From Heterohyrax brucei (taxonomy: Eukaryota; Chordata; Mammalia; Hyracoidea; Procaviidae): a DNA stretch of 64,000 nt. Numbering within the stretch: the first letter of the stretch is position 1; each line of letters starts with the position of its first letter. The stretch spans positions 55,545,208 through 55,609,207 of the forward strand of contig CM053143.1 of assembly GCA_028571685.1 (NCBI GenBank). The letters run 5' to 3'. Positions 10,122-20,701 of the stretch are shown one piece after another. The position numbers and the translations under genes were made by a program. The notes below the pieces were generated by a model. The model saw only the letters and a program-made list of their open reading frames with translations. It was not told where the DNA came from and did no database searches.

Positions 10122-10604
10122 GCGTGTCTGGTAAAATAGAAGGCCAGCACACACACAAAAAAAAGACCTTCAGGGAGACGAGTTAACACGGTGGCAGCAC
10201 CAAGGCGCTGAAGCACAGTAACACTCACTGAGGATGGCACCGGACTGAGTTCTGTTTCCCTTTGCTGTCACATACAGTCACTATCGGGTGGAATGAACTC
10301 AACGGCACCTAGCAACAACAATTTGAAAATTAAATGATTTCAGGGTCGAAATTTCTGGTATAAAATGGACTGGTAGAACTATTGGAAAATCATAATCCAC
10401 AACCAAATCCAGCAAAAGCATGTCAAGAATATTCCTAGAAACACTCAGCTGGAGGATCCTCAACTACACTGTTACATGTCAGGTGCTTCCCAAGTGTGCT
10501 GGCCAAATATAGATCAGCGGTAAAATTACTGTCTTGCAGTAGTGTTTATGGACTCAAATATACTGCCAATCATGAAGGTGTCATAGGAGTAGGTAATATT
10601 TCAT

Positions 10605-10670
10605 TCTGCCATGCATCAGCTTGCCGTGAGTTGGAGCTGGTTAGGCAGCAACTAGCAACAACAACAGCAC
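10605..10670 (+). mobile_element. RTE/SINE 3' terminus, sense
   Basis: CTTGCCGTGAGTTGGAGCTG, then GGCAGCAACTAGCAACAACA, is the same terminus as at 10.3 kb. The bases 10323-10604 upstream are probably degraded parts of the same element, but I cannot assign them. Confidence 0.65.
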
Positions 10671-11677
10671 CGCTTAACTAGGAGCGTCGGGTAACGCGGT
10701 GTACGGTATCACCGGCTGTGCGATCAGCGGTAATAATTCAGCCAGCACCAGTGAAAACCCACATGTCAATTGACTGGCTCAAGAAGTCAATTTCCTGGCA
10801 CGTAACAGCATATAGTCAGAAAAGTGTATAGTTCACTTAAACAGCAACCCAGCTCTAAGAACAATTTCAGGTTTCAAAAAACTCTGGAAAGTTTTTATTT
10901 TTATCTTTAGAGGTATTTTGAAAACGGACTTTAAACATATACTTCCTTCAAATAAAATCCCTAAAGCTTCTTGCTTTAAAAATGGTCCTCATTCAAAAAG
11001 TTTGAACACTCCTGATCTAGAATGAAAAGGAAGCAGATCATGTGGCTTAATGGCTAATGCCAGGAGCCCTACCTCAGATTTGGTGGTAGTGATGGACAGA
11101 GGTTGCTCCTTAGAATGATAGTTCCCCTGTGACACCACTGGACAGTTACCCTTGTGGGGATCTAGGTCATGCAGCTTACCACTTGAAAAGTACATAGCGG
11201 TTTTGGAATCCTGTCTATTTTAATCAAGTATCTCACAGATACAATGTTACTAACATATGCTTACACATCCCAAAGCGGGGCAGAGGGGTTGCCATCCCAG
11301 CAGGCAACACAGTGGAAAGATTTTCTGAGTTTTCTGGGCGGCAGCCAAAGAGAAGAGAAACCCGACACCCCATAAAGTAACCTGGGCGGCTGTGCTTAGG
11401 AATCTCTGGCACAGGGGTTCCCTAAGTCATATTTCTAATTATAAACTGAAAGCTTTTGTCCACTGCTGAAGGAATGTCCTAAGTTGGTGAACAGGTGGGG
11501 AACGCTGGTTTTAAAGTGGGCCAAGGAAGGGGGAGGAGTTGAGTTTTTTTTTCCCGAAATCTTACCACTCAGCAGCTGCTTGCTCCACCTAAATAGAAAG
11601 CCAGCCCTTTGTGGGCACTAAAATAATACAGGGGGACTTACTGAAGCATGAGATAACCTTCAGCATTTCAAATGCAC
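10671..11677. other. Single-copy-like DNA, locally GC-richer
   Basis: No repeat or exon recognised. 10680-10740 holds several CpGs, and 11260-11640 is richer in G and C than its neighbours (for example GGAAGGGGGAGGAGTTGAG). A regulatory role is possible but unproven. Confidence 0.35.
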
Positions 11678-11905
11678 TCTGTTGTTGTTGTTAGGTGCCA
11701 ATGAGCAGTTGCAATTGCGTGGTGACCCTATGTGCAGCAGAAAAAATACTGCCCAGTCCTGAGCTGTCCGTAATTACAGCTGTTGTGCTTGAGCCCACTG
11801 TTGCAGCTACTGGGTCAGTCCATCGCACTGAGGGGCTTCCTCTTGTTTACTGAGCCCCTACTTTGGAAAGCATTATGTCCTTCTTTACAAGAGTCAAAAT
11901 TTGAT
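11678..11905 (-). mobile_element. RTE LINE 3' end, antisense
   Basis: TTGTTGTTGTTAGGTGCCAA tail complement, then a degraded GTGGTGACCCTATGTGCAGC, GCCCACTGTTGCAGCTACTG and GCATTATGTCCTTCTTTACA, in RTE order. 5' truncated. Confidence 0.8.
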
Positions 11906-12387
11906 CAAAATTATCGGCAGGGTGTTTACAGTAACCGATACAATATTCCAAACAACAGAACTCTGACAACCTCAGATCAAAGGGAAACCACACATTGTGT
12001 GTAAGAATGTAGGCCAGGAGTCAGAGTTCTGATGGTCAGTAACTTACATCACAAACGCTGAGGGTCCTAAGTACTGGAAAATTCCATTGCGGGTTCTCAG
12101 ATCTAACTTTAACTGGAAATAAGATGTTTCTTTCTCCTTCCTCTTTTCTGTTATATCACAAGTCAATTTTCTTGATGTACAGAATCAAAATAGATTTTTT
12201 AAAAACTTATTATTTACTCTTACTAAATGGAATATGGTTTGAGCAACTCCTGTTTCTTACACTATTGTATTTTCATCTTCACTTAGCCTCTCTGTAACAT
12301 CATTCTAATGAATACATATGTTTAGTTGTTATTACTCTTACAGAAAACTTAGGCATAAACAGGTGTTGGAGTGATAACAACAGTGAG

Positions 12388-12545
12388 CAAATCCAAACCC
12401 GCTGCTGTCAATTCCAACTCCCGGTGACCCTGTAGGTCAGAGCAGAACTGCTCCACAGAGGTTCTGAAGAGCACCTGGAGGATTCACACTGCCAGCCTTT
12501 CGGTTAACAGCCATAGCATTTAACCACTACGCCACCAGGGTTTCC
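12388..12545 (-). mobile_element. AfroSINE, antisense
   Basis: CAAATCCAAACCCGCTGCTG, GTGACCCTGTAGGTCAGAGC, CTTTCGGTTAACAGCCATAG and CACTACGCCACCAGGGTTTC. Near full length, with a small gap in the GTCGAGTCG region. Confidence 0.92.
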
Positions 12546-15500
12546 AACAACGGTAGAAATATCTTTTGTAGACTACCACATAGCTGTATGAATTTATTAA
12601 TTAAACCAAAACTGGTTGAATTGCTTCCCTTGAATTGACAGAGAACCAAAAAAGTACTAACAGATATAATAAAAGAAGTCCAAAAACTTCAGAAAATCAT
12701 ACCTTTTATGTTACTATACCTGCACATTACCTGTGTGACATTCAGAACAGAAATAGCTGGCCATGTTTTTGAACATTCTATAATATTAACCTCAATGCTT
12801 CAGTAGATATAAAAAATTGTTTCTGAATACTTTTGCTATCAAATTAAAAGAAGATGGATCATCTCATGTGACATTTTTGTAGGACCAGAGAATTCCACTG
12901 CATTGCCCTTGAACGTTAAACTGCAAATGTTTTCCTCTACCAAATCAAATTTGGTTATTTATTATAACTGGTGGTAACTGGCCTTCTAAATCCATCCTGG
13001 ATATTGCTGGCTCACTATTCTTTATTCAACATTATTCTCCCTCTTTCCCTCCATCTCTGTCTCTCTGTCTCTTTCTCTCATTCTGCAGAACAAGCTGACA
13101 GCTTAAAACACAAGCACTGGTTTTCTGTGATGTTTATTGCCTTGGCCAGAGTAGTCAATGGCACCGGGCTTGGGATCCATTAAATATTGAACAGCCATTG
13201 CAGTAGGCGGCAAAGACAGTACACAGTGATTGCCTCATTTCATCTTGGAAGGAAGGAGATTCACGTGTCTTGCAAAATGCATCTGATGTACTCCCTTGGA
13301 TTAAAAAGAAGAGGTTGACAGATAAGGTGCCTAATCTAAGTGCACAGTTATGACATGCATTTCACTGATATTGATTCCGCTGTTGAGGAGGTGCTTCCTA
13401 GCAGCAGCTCTCAGCACTGTTTCAAAAACATTTCCCAGCCTGTCTCTGGCAGCTGTGTTGATAATCAGTGTTCAAGGCAAGCAAACACAAGCTTTGACAT
13501 CCAGTGGAGAGTTGTAAAGAGGACGCCATTAATGCTCTCTAACCTCTGCTTGATAAACAAGAGCACTTCTTTACAATGCACCTTAAAATGGTGCGCTGAC
13601 GAGAGAGAGACCAAGTGTATTTACCCACAGAGAGACTGGGCTTGGGATCTATTTATTATTCTGCTGGGTAACTAAGCAGCTGCTGTGATTAGTTCTTGAC
13701 CTTTAGGAGAGGTCTTAACCTGAGACATTTGAGAAAGTTTCTCTGAATTATTGAACCAGCTCCTCAGCCACTGTGTTGCCTTCCAGAGAAGTAAAAACAA
13801 TTCCTTCCCAGTGAAGATGAGAGTTCAGCTGACTGCAAACCAGCAAAACAGCCTAGCCTGATTTCAAGCAAGGATGTTATGACCATAATATTGGCAGCTT
13901 GATTAATTAACCCTGATAATTTTTGGCACCCATATACACAATCTTACTGATAGATGAAAAATACTCTCCCACCTTCTCAACCGAGAAAAGACTGGTAACC
14001 ACTCAGAACATGTCATTTGTCTGTAAGTTACTTTTAATTTCACTACCTAAGATAAAAATTACAAGAATATTTATAGGCCAACTAAGCATTTTTGTATATC
14101 TCATTCACAATTTGTAAGCATATAAATAAATTATCTATAAAAATGGTGGGGGGAATCTGTTTCAAGATAATCCCTGAAAGAGATTTCTTAAATCTTTTGA
14201 GTATAGTTAAATATCAACCTCACATTTTTTTCTTCCTTTCTTTCTTTTAATGCATTACTTTAGAATAGACAGAATAGTTAATGATTAAGGGAGTATGCCC
14301 GGCAGCTCAAAGACATCAGGAGTCTAAACTTGACTAGCAATGACAGTGTACACATGGGTGCTAACTTCTCTGTATGAAGCTTCCTGTATCTGTAAAATGG
14401 GAAGAACCTGCCTCCTTGGTGGTTTGTGTTATTAAATGGATTAATAAATGTGAAATGCTTAAAACATGACACAATACTCAAGACCTATAGGTCACATTAT
14501 AATCTTCTCTCATTCATAATTCAACTGCTATCAATATATTCATTTTAAAGAAAAGGTATTGATGTGTATTTAAAAGCTATTTCATTTACACAGACAAAAA
14601 ACTTGAATTTTTAAACTCCTCTAAGGCCTCTTTTAACACTTTTCTTAACACTAAAAGTAGCAATATTTTTAAGATCACTGACCTAAACTAAACTAAATGA
14701 TAATCATGGTATTGCTGTCTAATAAAGTATAAAAAATTAGGAAAGATGACTTTTAGGTTGTACAGAACATTTTACAAATGTTGATAAATCTCTAAGTTGA
14801 AGAAGAACTAAAAAGGCAAATAAAGTAGCCACCAGTTTTAAGATTTTATAAAAATTTGCTGTCAGTGTTAATGTACGTATCTATGCATTGATACAATATC
14901 TAGTCTTAATCTTTAGTCTAAAACAGCTGTTTGATAAGGCTTCACTTTTTCCTCCTTTTTTTCTGCATGGATAGATCTTAGTGAGAGTCAGAAAGTATTT
15001 ATCAAATTATTTCTGCATCGTAACACATTGTGCTAAAAGAGAAAAACACAGAGCAATTAATAATGCAAATACCGATCCCTGGAATAAAGATAGGAAGACG
15101 TTAATGCGTGTGATTGATTACTTAGTGTAGAGTCTTAAAGTTAATTCTTAGAGCTAGATTAAATATCTTATTTTAAAAAAACAGTGAATTATTTTTAATT
15201 TTTACAAATCTATTAGTTAGATTTTCAGTGTCATTATCTCAACCAAATATTTTTAGACAGAAAACCAATCATGTTTTGTGGACAGTTCTCTGCTTTGACT
15301 TTGTTATCCTCAGAAACATTATTACTGTTGCTATTCTAACTGGTATTGTGTTTATTTTGCAATGTTTTATTACATTATTTTGAATCAGTTTGTTTCAACT
15401 CTTTATTAAATTTCAAAACAAAACAGATTATAAGCATCTCATTTCACAGAGCTAACAATAAAATAAAAAATATGAAAAAATCTGGTTTTTATTTATGCAT

Positions 15501-16022
15501 AGATTTATCAATTGAATTCTAAAGGAGAAGGATCCTAAAGTCCAGCAATCTCATTTTGTTAATAAACAATTTGTGTTTCATTCTAGACTCATCCCTTGAT
15601 TAAAAAAGACCACCCAGAATCATGCCAATTGCCTTCCCTACCTCAATCCTACTGTAATTCCTTTTTAGTATGTTGTCTGGCACTTCCTCTGGCAATTAAA
15701 TTGGGTTTTGAAATAATCCTCTCTTGCCTTAGGTCTGAAAACTAAAATGCCATAGACCACACAGTCTGCTGAACTGTGCTCTCCTTGGGTCTGGACCAGA
15801 CTGATGGTCTTGCACTTTCTGCCCAGAATTCCTCAACATCAAGTCCCTGGCTTTAGTGCCAGCCTTATGTTCCTGATGGCCTATTGGAGTTTAATTTTTC
15901 AAATTATTTCCTGCAAACCCAGTTCTCAGCAGCTCAATATTTTCTAAAAAATTCCCAGTAACAACCTTTTTCTGAGGCAAAGCCTTATTACATCCTTGAG
16001 AATTATTCTCAGCCTATTCACC
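12546..16022. other. Repeat-poor single-copy stretch
   Basis: Apart from a MIR at about 14.3 kb, I recognise no mobile DNA in nearly 3.5 kb, in contrast to the rest of the window. No splice-bounded open frame with protein similarity is visible. The part 13.2-13.95 kb is less AT-rich and ends near a TTGATTAATTAACC motif at about 13900. Confidence 0.5.
14295..14480 (-). mobile_element. MIR, antisense
   Basis: CCTGTATCTGTAAAATGGGA with the preceding TAGCAATGACAGTGTACAC and following GGATTAATAAATGTGAAATG give the antisense MIR order. Confidence 0.65.
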
Positions 16023-16234
16023 AATATTTTGATTATATTTTGATTTTATATGACCATATAACATTATATATTTTTGTAATAATTTGATTTTAGAAGTTGA
16101 TAAAGATTGATGTCTGATAAAATGCTTATCTATAAGAAGAATATAGAGGAATTTTGTTCCTGGTACTGGCAAAGTCACTTATGTTACTTACTGATAAAAA
16201 TTATAAAGTCTTGAGATAATATTTTGATTATATT
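16023..16234 (+). mobile_element. Templated insertion of 178 bp copied from 2.85 kb, with 17 bp TSD
   Basis: AATATTTTGATTATATT occurs at 16023-16039 and again at 16218-16234. Between them, 16041-16217 equals 2853-3029. The match runs on to 16223 because the donor's next bases, AATATT, also begin the right-hand duplication. There is one mismatch in 183 bases, no poly(A), and the orientation is the same as the donor. The duplication implies staggered cleavage of the target. Confidence 0.92.
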
Positions 16235-16481
16235 CAGTAGTTATATTAGACTTTATCATGCTCTTGGAACTCAGGCAAGATCTTCTCTGTCAGTGAGGAG
16301 AAGAGTTCCAGATGTCCCTGCCACAGCATTTTGTTAAATTTCACCTGTATTTCTGCCCATTTCAGTCCCCATCCTTTCAACATGCTCTGTAATTGCTCAC
16401 TGTACTACAATTTGTGGCAATTTTTTATCCCTTTAAGTGAACTGTTCTTGATGGAAACTTTGCTGTTTTCATAGTCAGTTG

Positions 16482-16656
16482 TAGGTGAATTTCTTCCTAC
16501 TCACGGTGACCCCTTGTACACAGAGTAGAACTGTCCCATAAAGTCTTCAAGTCTGTAGCATTTCAGAGGAAGATCACAAGGCCTGTCTTCTGAGGTACAC
16601 CCAGGTGGGTTTTAACTGCCAGCCACTGGCAGTCAAGCACTTGGTTGCTTGTACTA
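16482..16656 (-). mobile_element. AfroSINE-like tRNA SINE variant, antisense
   Basis: AGAGTAGAACTGTCCCATAA, TTTCAGAGGAAGATCACAAG, CAGGTGGGTTTTAACTGCCA and GCACTTGGTTGCTTGTACT follow the long-variant order. Confidence 0.7.
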
Positions 16657-16884
16657 CAAAAAAAGCAAATTGGCTAACTCAAACCATTGGTAACTTAGAG
16701 AGAGTAATAATTATGTTACTTGTAAATTTAACTCATTTTAATAATTATGCTGCCTAAAAGGAAAGTTAAAGATATGTTACATAACAATATGTTTTTGTTA
16801 TTAGAAGCTATTGAATCAGCTCCTGATTCATGAAGACCCCATGAACCAAAGAAGAAAGCACTGCCCACTCCTACACCATCCCCA

Positions 16885-17045
16885 TGATGTTGATTCTGAT
16901 TCATAGAAACATTGTTACAGGACAGAGTAGAACTGTGCCATAGGGTTTCCAAGGGACAGCTAGTGCATTCCAAGTGCTGGCCTTTGAATAGCAGCCAAGC
17001 TCCTAGCCTGAGACTGCAACGAGCTCCTAGCCACTGTGTCACATG
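16885..17045 (-). mobile_element. AfroSINE, diverged, antisense
   Basis: TTGATTCTGATTCATAGAAA, ACAGGACAGAGTAGAACTGT and GCCATAGGGTTTCCAAGGGA are clear. The tRNA-derived part is weaker. Confidence 0.85.
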
Positions 17046-17189
17046 CAAACCTACACTGATAGATGTGTGGTGACTGCATTTGAGGTGCATCAGCTGAGAA
17101 GCAAACTTTAATCTCCATGTATAAGGTGAGAATTCTACACTGAACCACCACTGCTCCCCAGGTAATATGTAGACACATTAGATCTGCCA

Positions 17190-18005
17190 TTGACTTTTTT
17201 TTTTTAAATTAAACCTTTTATTGTGAGTAATTGGCAAAGTCACATGCAATTGTAACAAATAATACCCTTTACATGGTGTCCCCTAAAGGTAACATATTGT
17301 GAAACAATAGTCAATACCACAACTAGGATGTGGCTATCCGTACAGTCAAGATGTCAATCATGTAGAGCATTAATATCACCAAAAAGATTGTTGTTTCTCT
17401 TTTATAGCCATATCTCATTGCTCCTGCACACTTACTCTACTTATCTCATTCTTTATCCCTAACAACTGTTCATCTATTTTTCATTTAATTTTGTTGTATC
17501 AAGAAAGTTCTATCAATGGATTCATACATTAAGTAACTTTTTACAGCTGACTTTTAAAAAATAGTTTCCCAAAGTATTGATATTTTGTTTCTTTTTATTG
17601 CTGAATAGTATTCTACAACACAGATGTACAACTATGTTTAACCAATCAATCACTAAAGGGTATCTAAACTATTTCCAGTTTGAAGTTATTAAAAATAAAG
17701 CTGCTATTAATATTCATGTACAAGATTTTGTATAAACACAAACTTTCATTTCTCTGAAATGAAGGGCCAACACAGAGGCCACATTGATGGCAACTAATAA
17801 AAATGACAGCAGCATGTTTAGATTCTTAAGAAAACGTCTGTTTCTGGCATGGCTATACCACATTCCATTCGGTACTCAATTTTTCTACCTCTTCATGCTC
17901 ATTTTGTATTGTAATTTTTTTAGCCATTACAGTACATGTGTAATAAGCATATTGTTCTATACTTATTCATCATTTGTATATATTCTTCCATGAAATATCT
18001 CTGCT
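17190..18005 (-). mobile_element. Ancient L1 3' part, antisense
   Basis: Contains TTTTATTGCTGAATAGTATT, CTATTTCCAGTTTGAAGTTA, AATAAAGCTGCTATTAATAT, TTTCATTTCTCTGAAATGAA and a CATGTTTAGATTCTTAAGAA stretch, the antisense end of L1 ORF2. It starts with a T-run (poly(A) complement). The decay fits an L1M-age copy. Confidence 0.75.
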
Positions 18006-18009
18006 ACAA

Positions 18010-18350
18010 TCTTTGCAAGATAACTCCTCTATCATCTTGGTGTATCTATTGATTTTAGGCTTTCATTTATGTTGAGATTTTCCAGGTTCTTGGTATGATG
18101 AATAATTTTCTATGGAAACATGATCATATTTTATATTATATTAGGAGACTCTGCTCCTCTTTAACCCTTTTGACTTAGCTAGATTCTTTTTATACTGCTC
18201 CTGTTTTAGACAGGATGCAGGTGCCAGGGATTTTCCTTACTTCCAGGTAGTGGTAGAAATCCAGGTTTTTTATTTCTCTTATGTTGACATTTGACTAGAA
18301 GAATGTCTTCTCAATACTTCTAGGTGGAAGCAGAAGTTCCATCTCCCCAT
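18010..18350 (-). mobile_element. Probable old L1 UTR sequence, antisense
   Basis: AGATTTTCCAGGTTCTTGGT, TTTATATTATATTAGGAGAC and TTCCAGGTAGTGGTAGAAAT resemble repeated UTR sequence of L1M elements as I remember it. Confidence 0.4.
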
Positions 18351-18355
18351 TAGGC

Positions 18356-18651
18356 ATTCCTCCTGAACATATGTCTAATGTAGGCAAGACATTCTCTTGC
18401 TGTCCTTGCTTCTAAGGAGAATTCTGGCTATACTTCTTCCAAGATGGATTTGTTCGTTCTTCTGTCAGTCATTGAGAACAGCGCCTGGAGAAGGACATCA
18501 CACAAGTTATAGTAGCAGGTAAGAAAAAAATAAAGGAAATAAAGGGGAAAAAATAAAGGAAAACTTTCTTTATAGATTGACATAGTGACTGGCTACAACA
18601 GCAGGCTCAAGCATAGCAACAATTGTGAGGATGGTTCAGGACTGAGTAACA
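18356..18651 (+). mobile_element. RTE LINE 3' end with inverted 5' segment
   Basis: 18476-18651 is RTE in sense (CTGGAGAAGGACATCACACA, CAGGCTCAAGCATAGCAACA). 18356-18475 is the preceding RTE segment turned round (CTTGCTTCTAAGGAGAATTC, TTCCAAGATGGATTTGTTCG). The outer edge of the inverted piece holds the bases that should adjoin the sense piece. This is the layout left by twin priming. An A-rich expansion lies at 18520-18560. Confidence 0.75.
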
Positions 18652-19372
18652 TGTCTATCTTAGGCTGGGTTCCGTAGAGAAGCAAAACCAGTAAACCTAT
18701 GTATGTGTAATAAAAAAGAAAAAGAAAAAGAAAAAATAAAAAAAAACAGTGCTGTTGAGTTGATTCCAACTCCAAGCAACTCTGAAGAACAGAGTAGAAA
18801 TGCTCCAATGCTCCTCAGAGTTTCAAAGACGTGCCTGGTGGATTCAGACTGACAGCCTTTTGGTTAGCAGAGGTAGCACTTAACCACTATGCCACAAGGG
18901 TTTACATGGATATATAGAGACACACAGGGAAAGAGTTTTATTTCAAGGAAATGGCTCACACAGTTTTATAGGCTGGCAAGCCCCAAGTCTTGTGTAAGGT
19001 CAGGTGTAAGGCTGGGAACTTCTCCTGACTGAGGATTGCTTCAGGTATGATAGTGAGGTGCTAGTCCAAGCATCAAGAATCAGAAGTCAGATGTGAAGGA
19101 TTCAGAGCAAAATCAAGCTTTGCCAGAGCACCTATATATATTGGATGCAGCGTACACCTCTGAGGAAACTCCCTTTATCACTATTTGGCTAATCACATCA
19201 TGAAGCTGGTTGTAATATATCACTTATGGGAGATCACAAAATGGAGAATAATTACATCAGAAAACAAGATAGAGGATAATTACATCACTACACAACTGAC
19301 AAACTACATCATAACTGCAAACCACTGAGAATCATGGCTCAGCCAAGTTGACACACAACCTTAACCATCACA
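18652..19372 (-). mobile_element. ERV-type LTR (family 2), antisense, with a SINE inside
   Basis: Begins TGTCTATCTTAGGCTGGGTT and ends AACCATCACA. In sense it reads TGTGATGGTTAAGGTTGTGT with GTCAACTTGGCTGAGCCATG, and it holds the AATAAAACTCTTTCCC signal region. It is related to 9562-10121 and 49477-50088. It lies in the RTE tail and contains an AfroSINE at 18716-18903. Confidence 0.75.
18716..18903 (-). mobile_element. AfroSINE inside LTR, antisense
   Basis: A-rich tail complement with AAAGAAAAAG units, then CTGTTGAGTTGATTCCAACT, TCAGAGTTTCAAAGACGTGC, CTTTTGGTTAGCAGAGGTAG and ACTATGCCACAAGGGTTT. Confidence 0.9.
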
Positions 19373-19565
19373 GTCTACCCTTTGTCAACATGGTACCTGT
19401 ATACATCTTTTGAAGCCATGCATGATCTCTAACTACAGACAATTATAAAGTTATACTTGTACCTAACCTGAAACAACTAACATATGTATAGACAAAAATA
19501 TGCTAGCCCCCTTTATATCTTATATTTTACAAATCATGGGATAAACAAGAGAACAAAAATAATTG
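19373..19565. other. Possible internal ERV remnant or unassigned DNA
   Basis: This lies between the LTR edge and the L1 5' end. A short non-coding internal remnant of the LTR element is possible, but nothing recognisable as a viral gene is present. Confidence 0.3.
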
Positions 19566-20701
19566 CTATATGGGGCTTTGGTGTCAAGATGGCAGACTAG
19601 ACACATGTCTCCTCAGTTCCCTCTGAGAACTAAAGCCTGGAATGATAACTGAACAGAGCACTCTGGACATCTAGGAAGCCTTAGGATATGGCACAGGGGT
19701 ATCATATTGGACTATGTGCCATTCAATGGGAAATTATCTTTCTCTAACACAAGGGAGTGAATGCTGAATCCTGTCTCAGCTGACTCGCCACATGGAAGGA
19801 CTGCAGATACTGACACCTACTTTATTGTCTGGGAGGCAGGGGCTGGGCATGAGACTGCAAATACACTAACTGCAATGTTAAAGTAAACATCATAAAGCAC
19901 AGCAGAGGCATGTGTTTGGAATAGCCACCTTTTAAGAGCTCAGCTGCTGACTGAGGGCACCACTGTACCCCCACACTCTCTTTTCTGAGCTGTGCCATAG
20001 ATTCTGCCATTTTGCAGTGGGAAGGGCAGCTCAGGGGGATGACATCTTGGTCAGCAGGGAGGACAAATAACCCAACTGGAGGTCTCAGCAGGGCCTAATT
20101 CAGAAGCTGAGAAGCAGTGCCAGTCCAGTAAGTGCTTTTCCAGCAGAAAGGCTGTGTTTAGGACTGTGTTATCTTATGGGTGTGGCCCAGCTGAGGATGG
20201 CAGCAAGACCGTAGTCCCTCCCCACTTTGACCTATGTCATAGCATCTTCGGATGGCTGAAGTGGTGCTTCTATTCTCAGCCATACGGCAGGGTCTGCCAC
20301 ATCTCAGAGCCTGATTTCAGTAGTGGTTGGACAGCTCCTAGCTGTCTTAAGGTCCTAGCTTAAGAGTAAAATACCTTCTGAAAATAAGACTGACTGGAAA
20401 ATTACCTGCTGAGTGACCTAGCTGGATCTCCTCCACCCTTCACTGACCCACATCATAGGATAGGCTGATGGCCCCCAGTAATGATATAAGTAGGGTGCCT
20501 TCTTTGCCAAATAGCACGCAGAGCCTGCCACCCCAGAGAGTCCACTGGAGCCAGTTGCTAGAATACAAAAGCAGCTGGTGACCAACTCCTTTCTCAGAAC
20601 TATCCCTTAGCTCCTGTCAAGGCAACACTGGAGAAGCTAAACAGCCTTTAGTTGCTGTGAAGGCAACAAACCATCTCTAACCATTTAAAGAAATAGCCAC
20701 C

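Larger units (their letters stand above)
9440..10322 (+). mobile_element. RTE LINE 3' end, sense, split by an LTR
   Basis: The left part (9440-9561) reads GAGCAAGTCTGTTTCGGTAG, AGAAGTACAGCCAGAATGAT and GAGACTTTGTGTCATGTACT. The right part (10122-10322) resumes with TCTGGTAAAATAGAAGGCCA and ends in the shared RTE/SINE terminus ACTCAACGGCACCTAGCAAC with an AACAAC tail. An antisense LTR of about 560 bp lies between them. The 5' half of the LINE is absent, as expected for a truncated insertion. Confidence 0.85.

Noticed and set aside
9832-10158. 108-codon minus-strand frame
   Set aside because: It falls inside the GC-richer solo LTR and crosses its border, so it is a by-product of composition.
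10512-10731. GATCAGCGGTAA occurring twice about 208 bases apart
   Set aside because: The match does not extend beyond about 12 bases on either side, so no duplication can be shown.
13150-13175. GTCAATGGCACCGGGCTTGG as a seventh SINE-end micro-insertion
   Set aside because: It has no TTGGC tail and no flanking direct repeat, so it could be a chance match or an old tail.
13630-13660. Repeat of GGGCTTGGGATC seen also near 13167
   Set aside because: Too short and without matching flanks; a coincidence.
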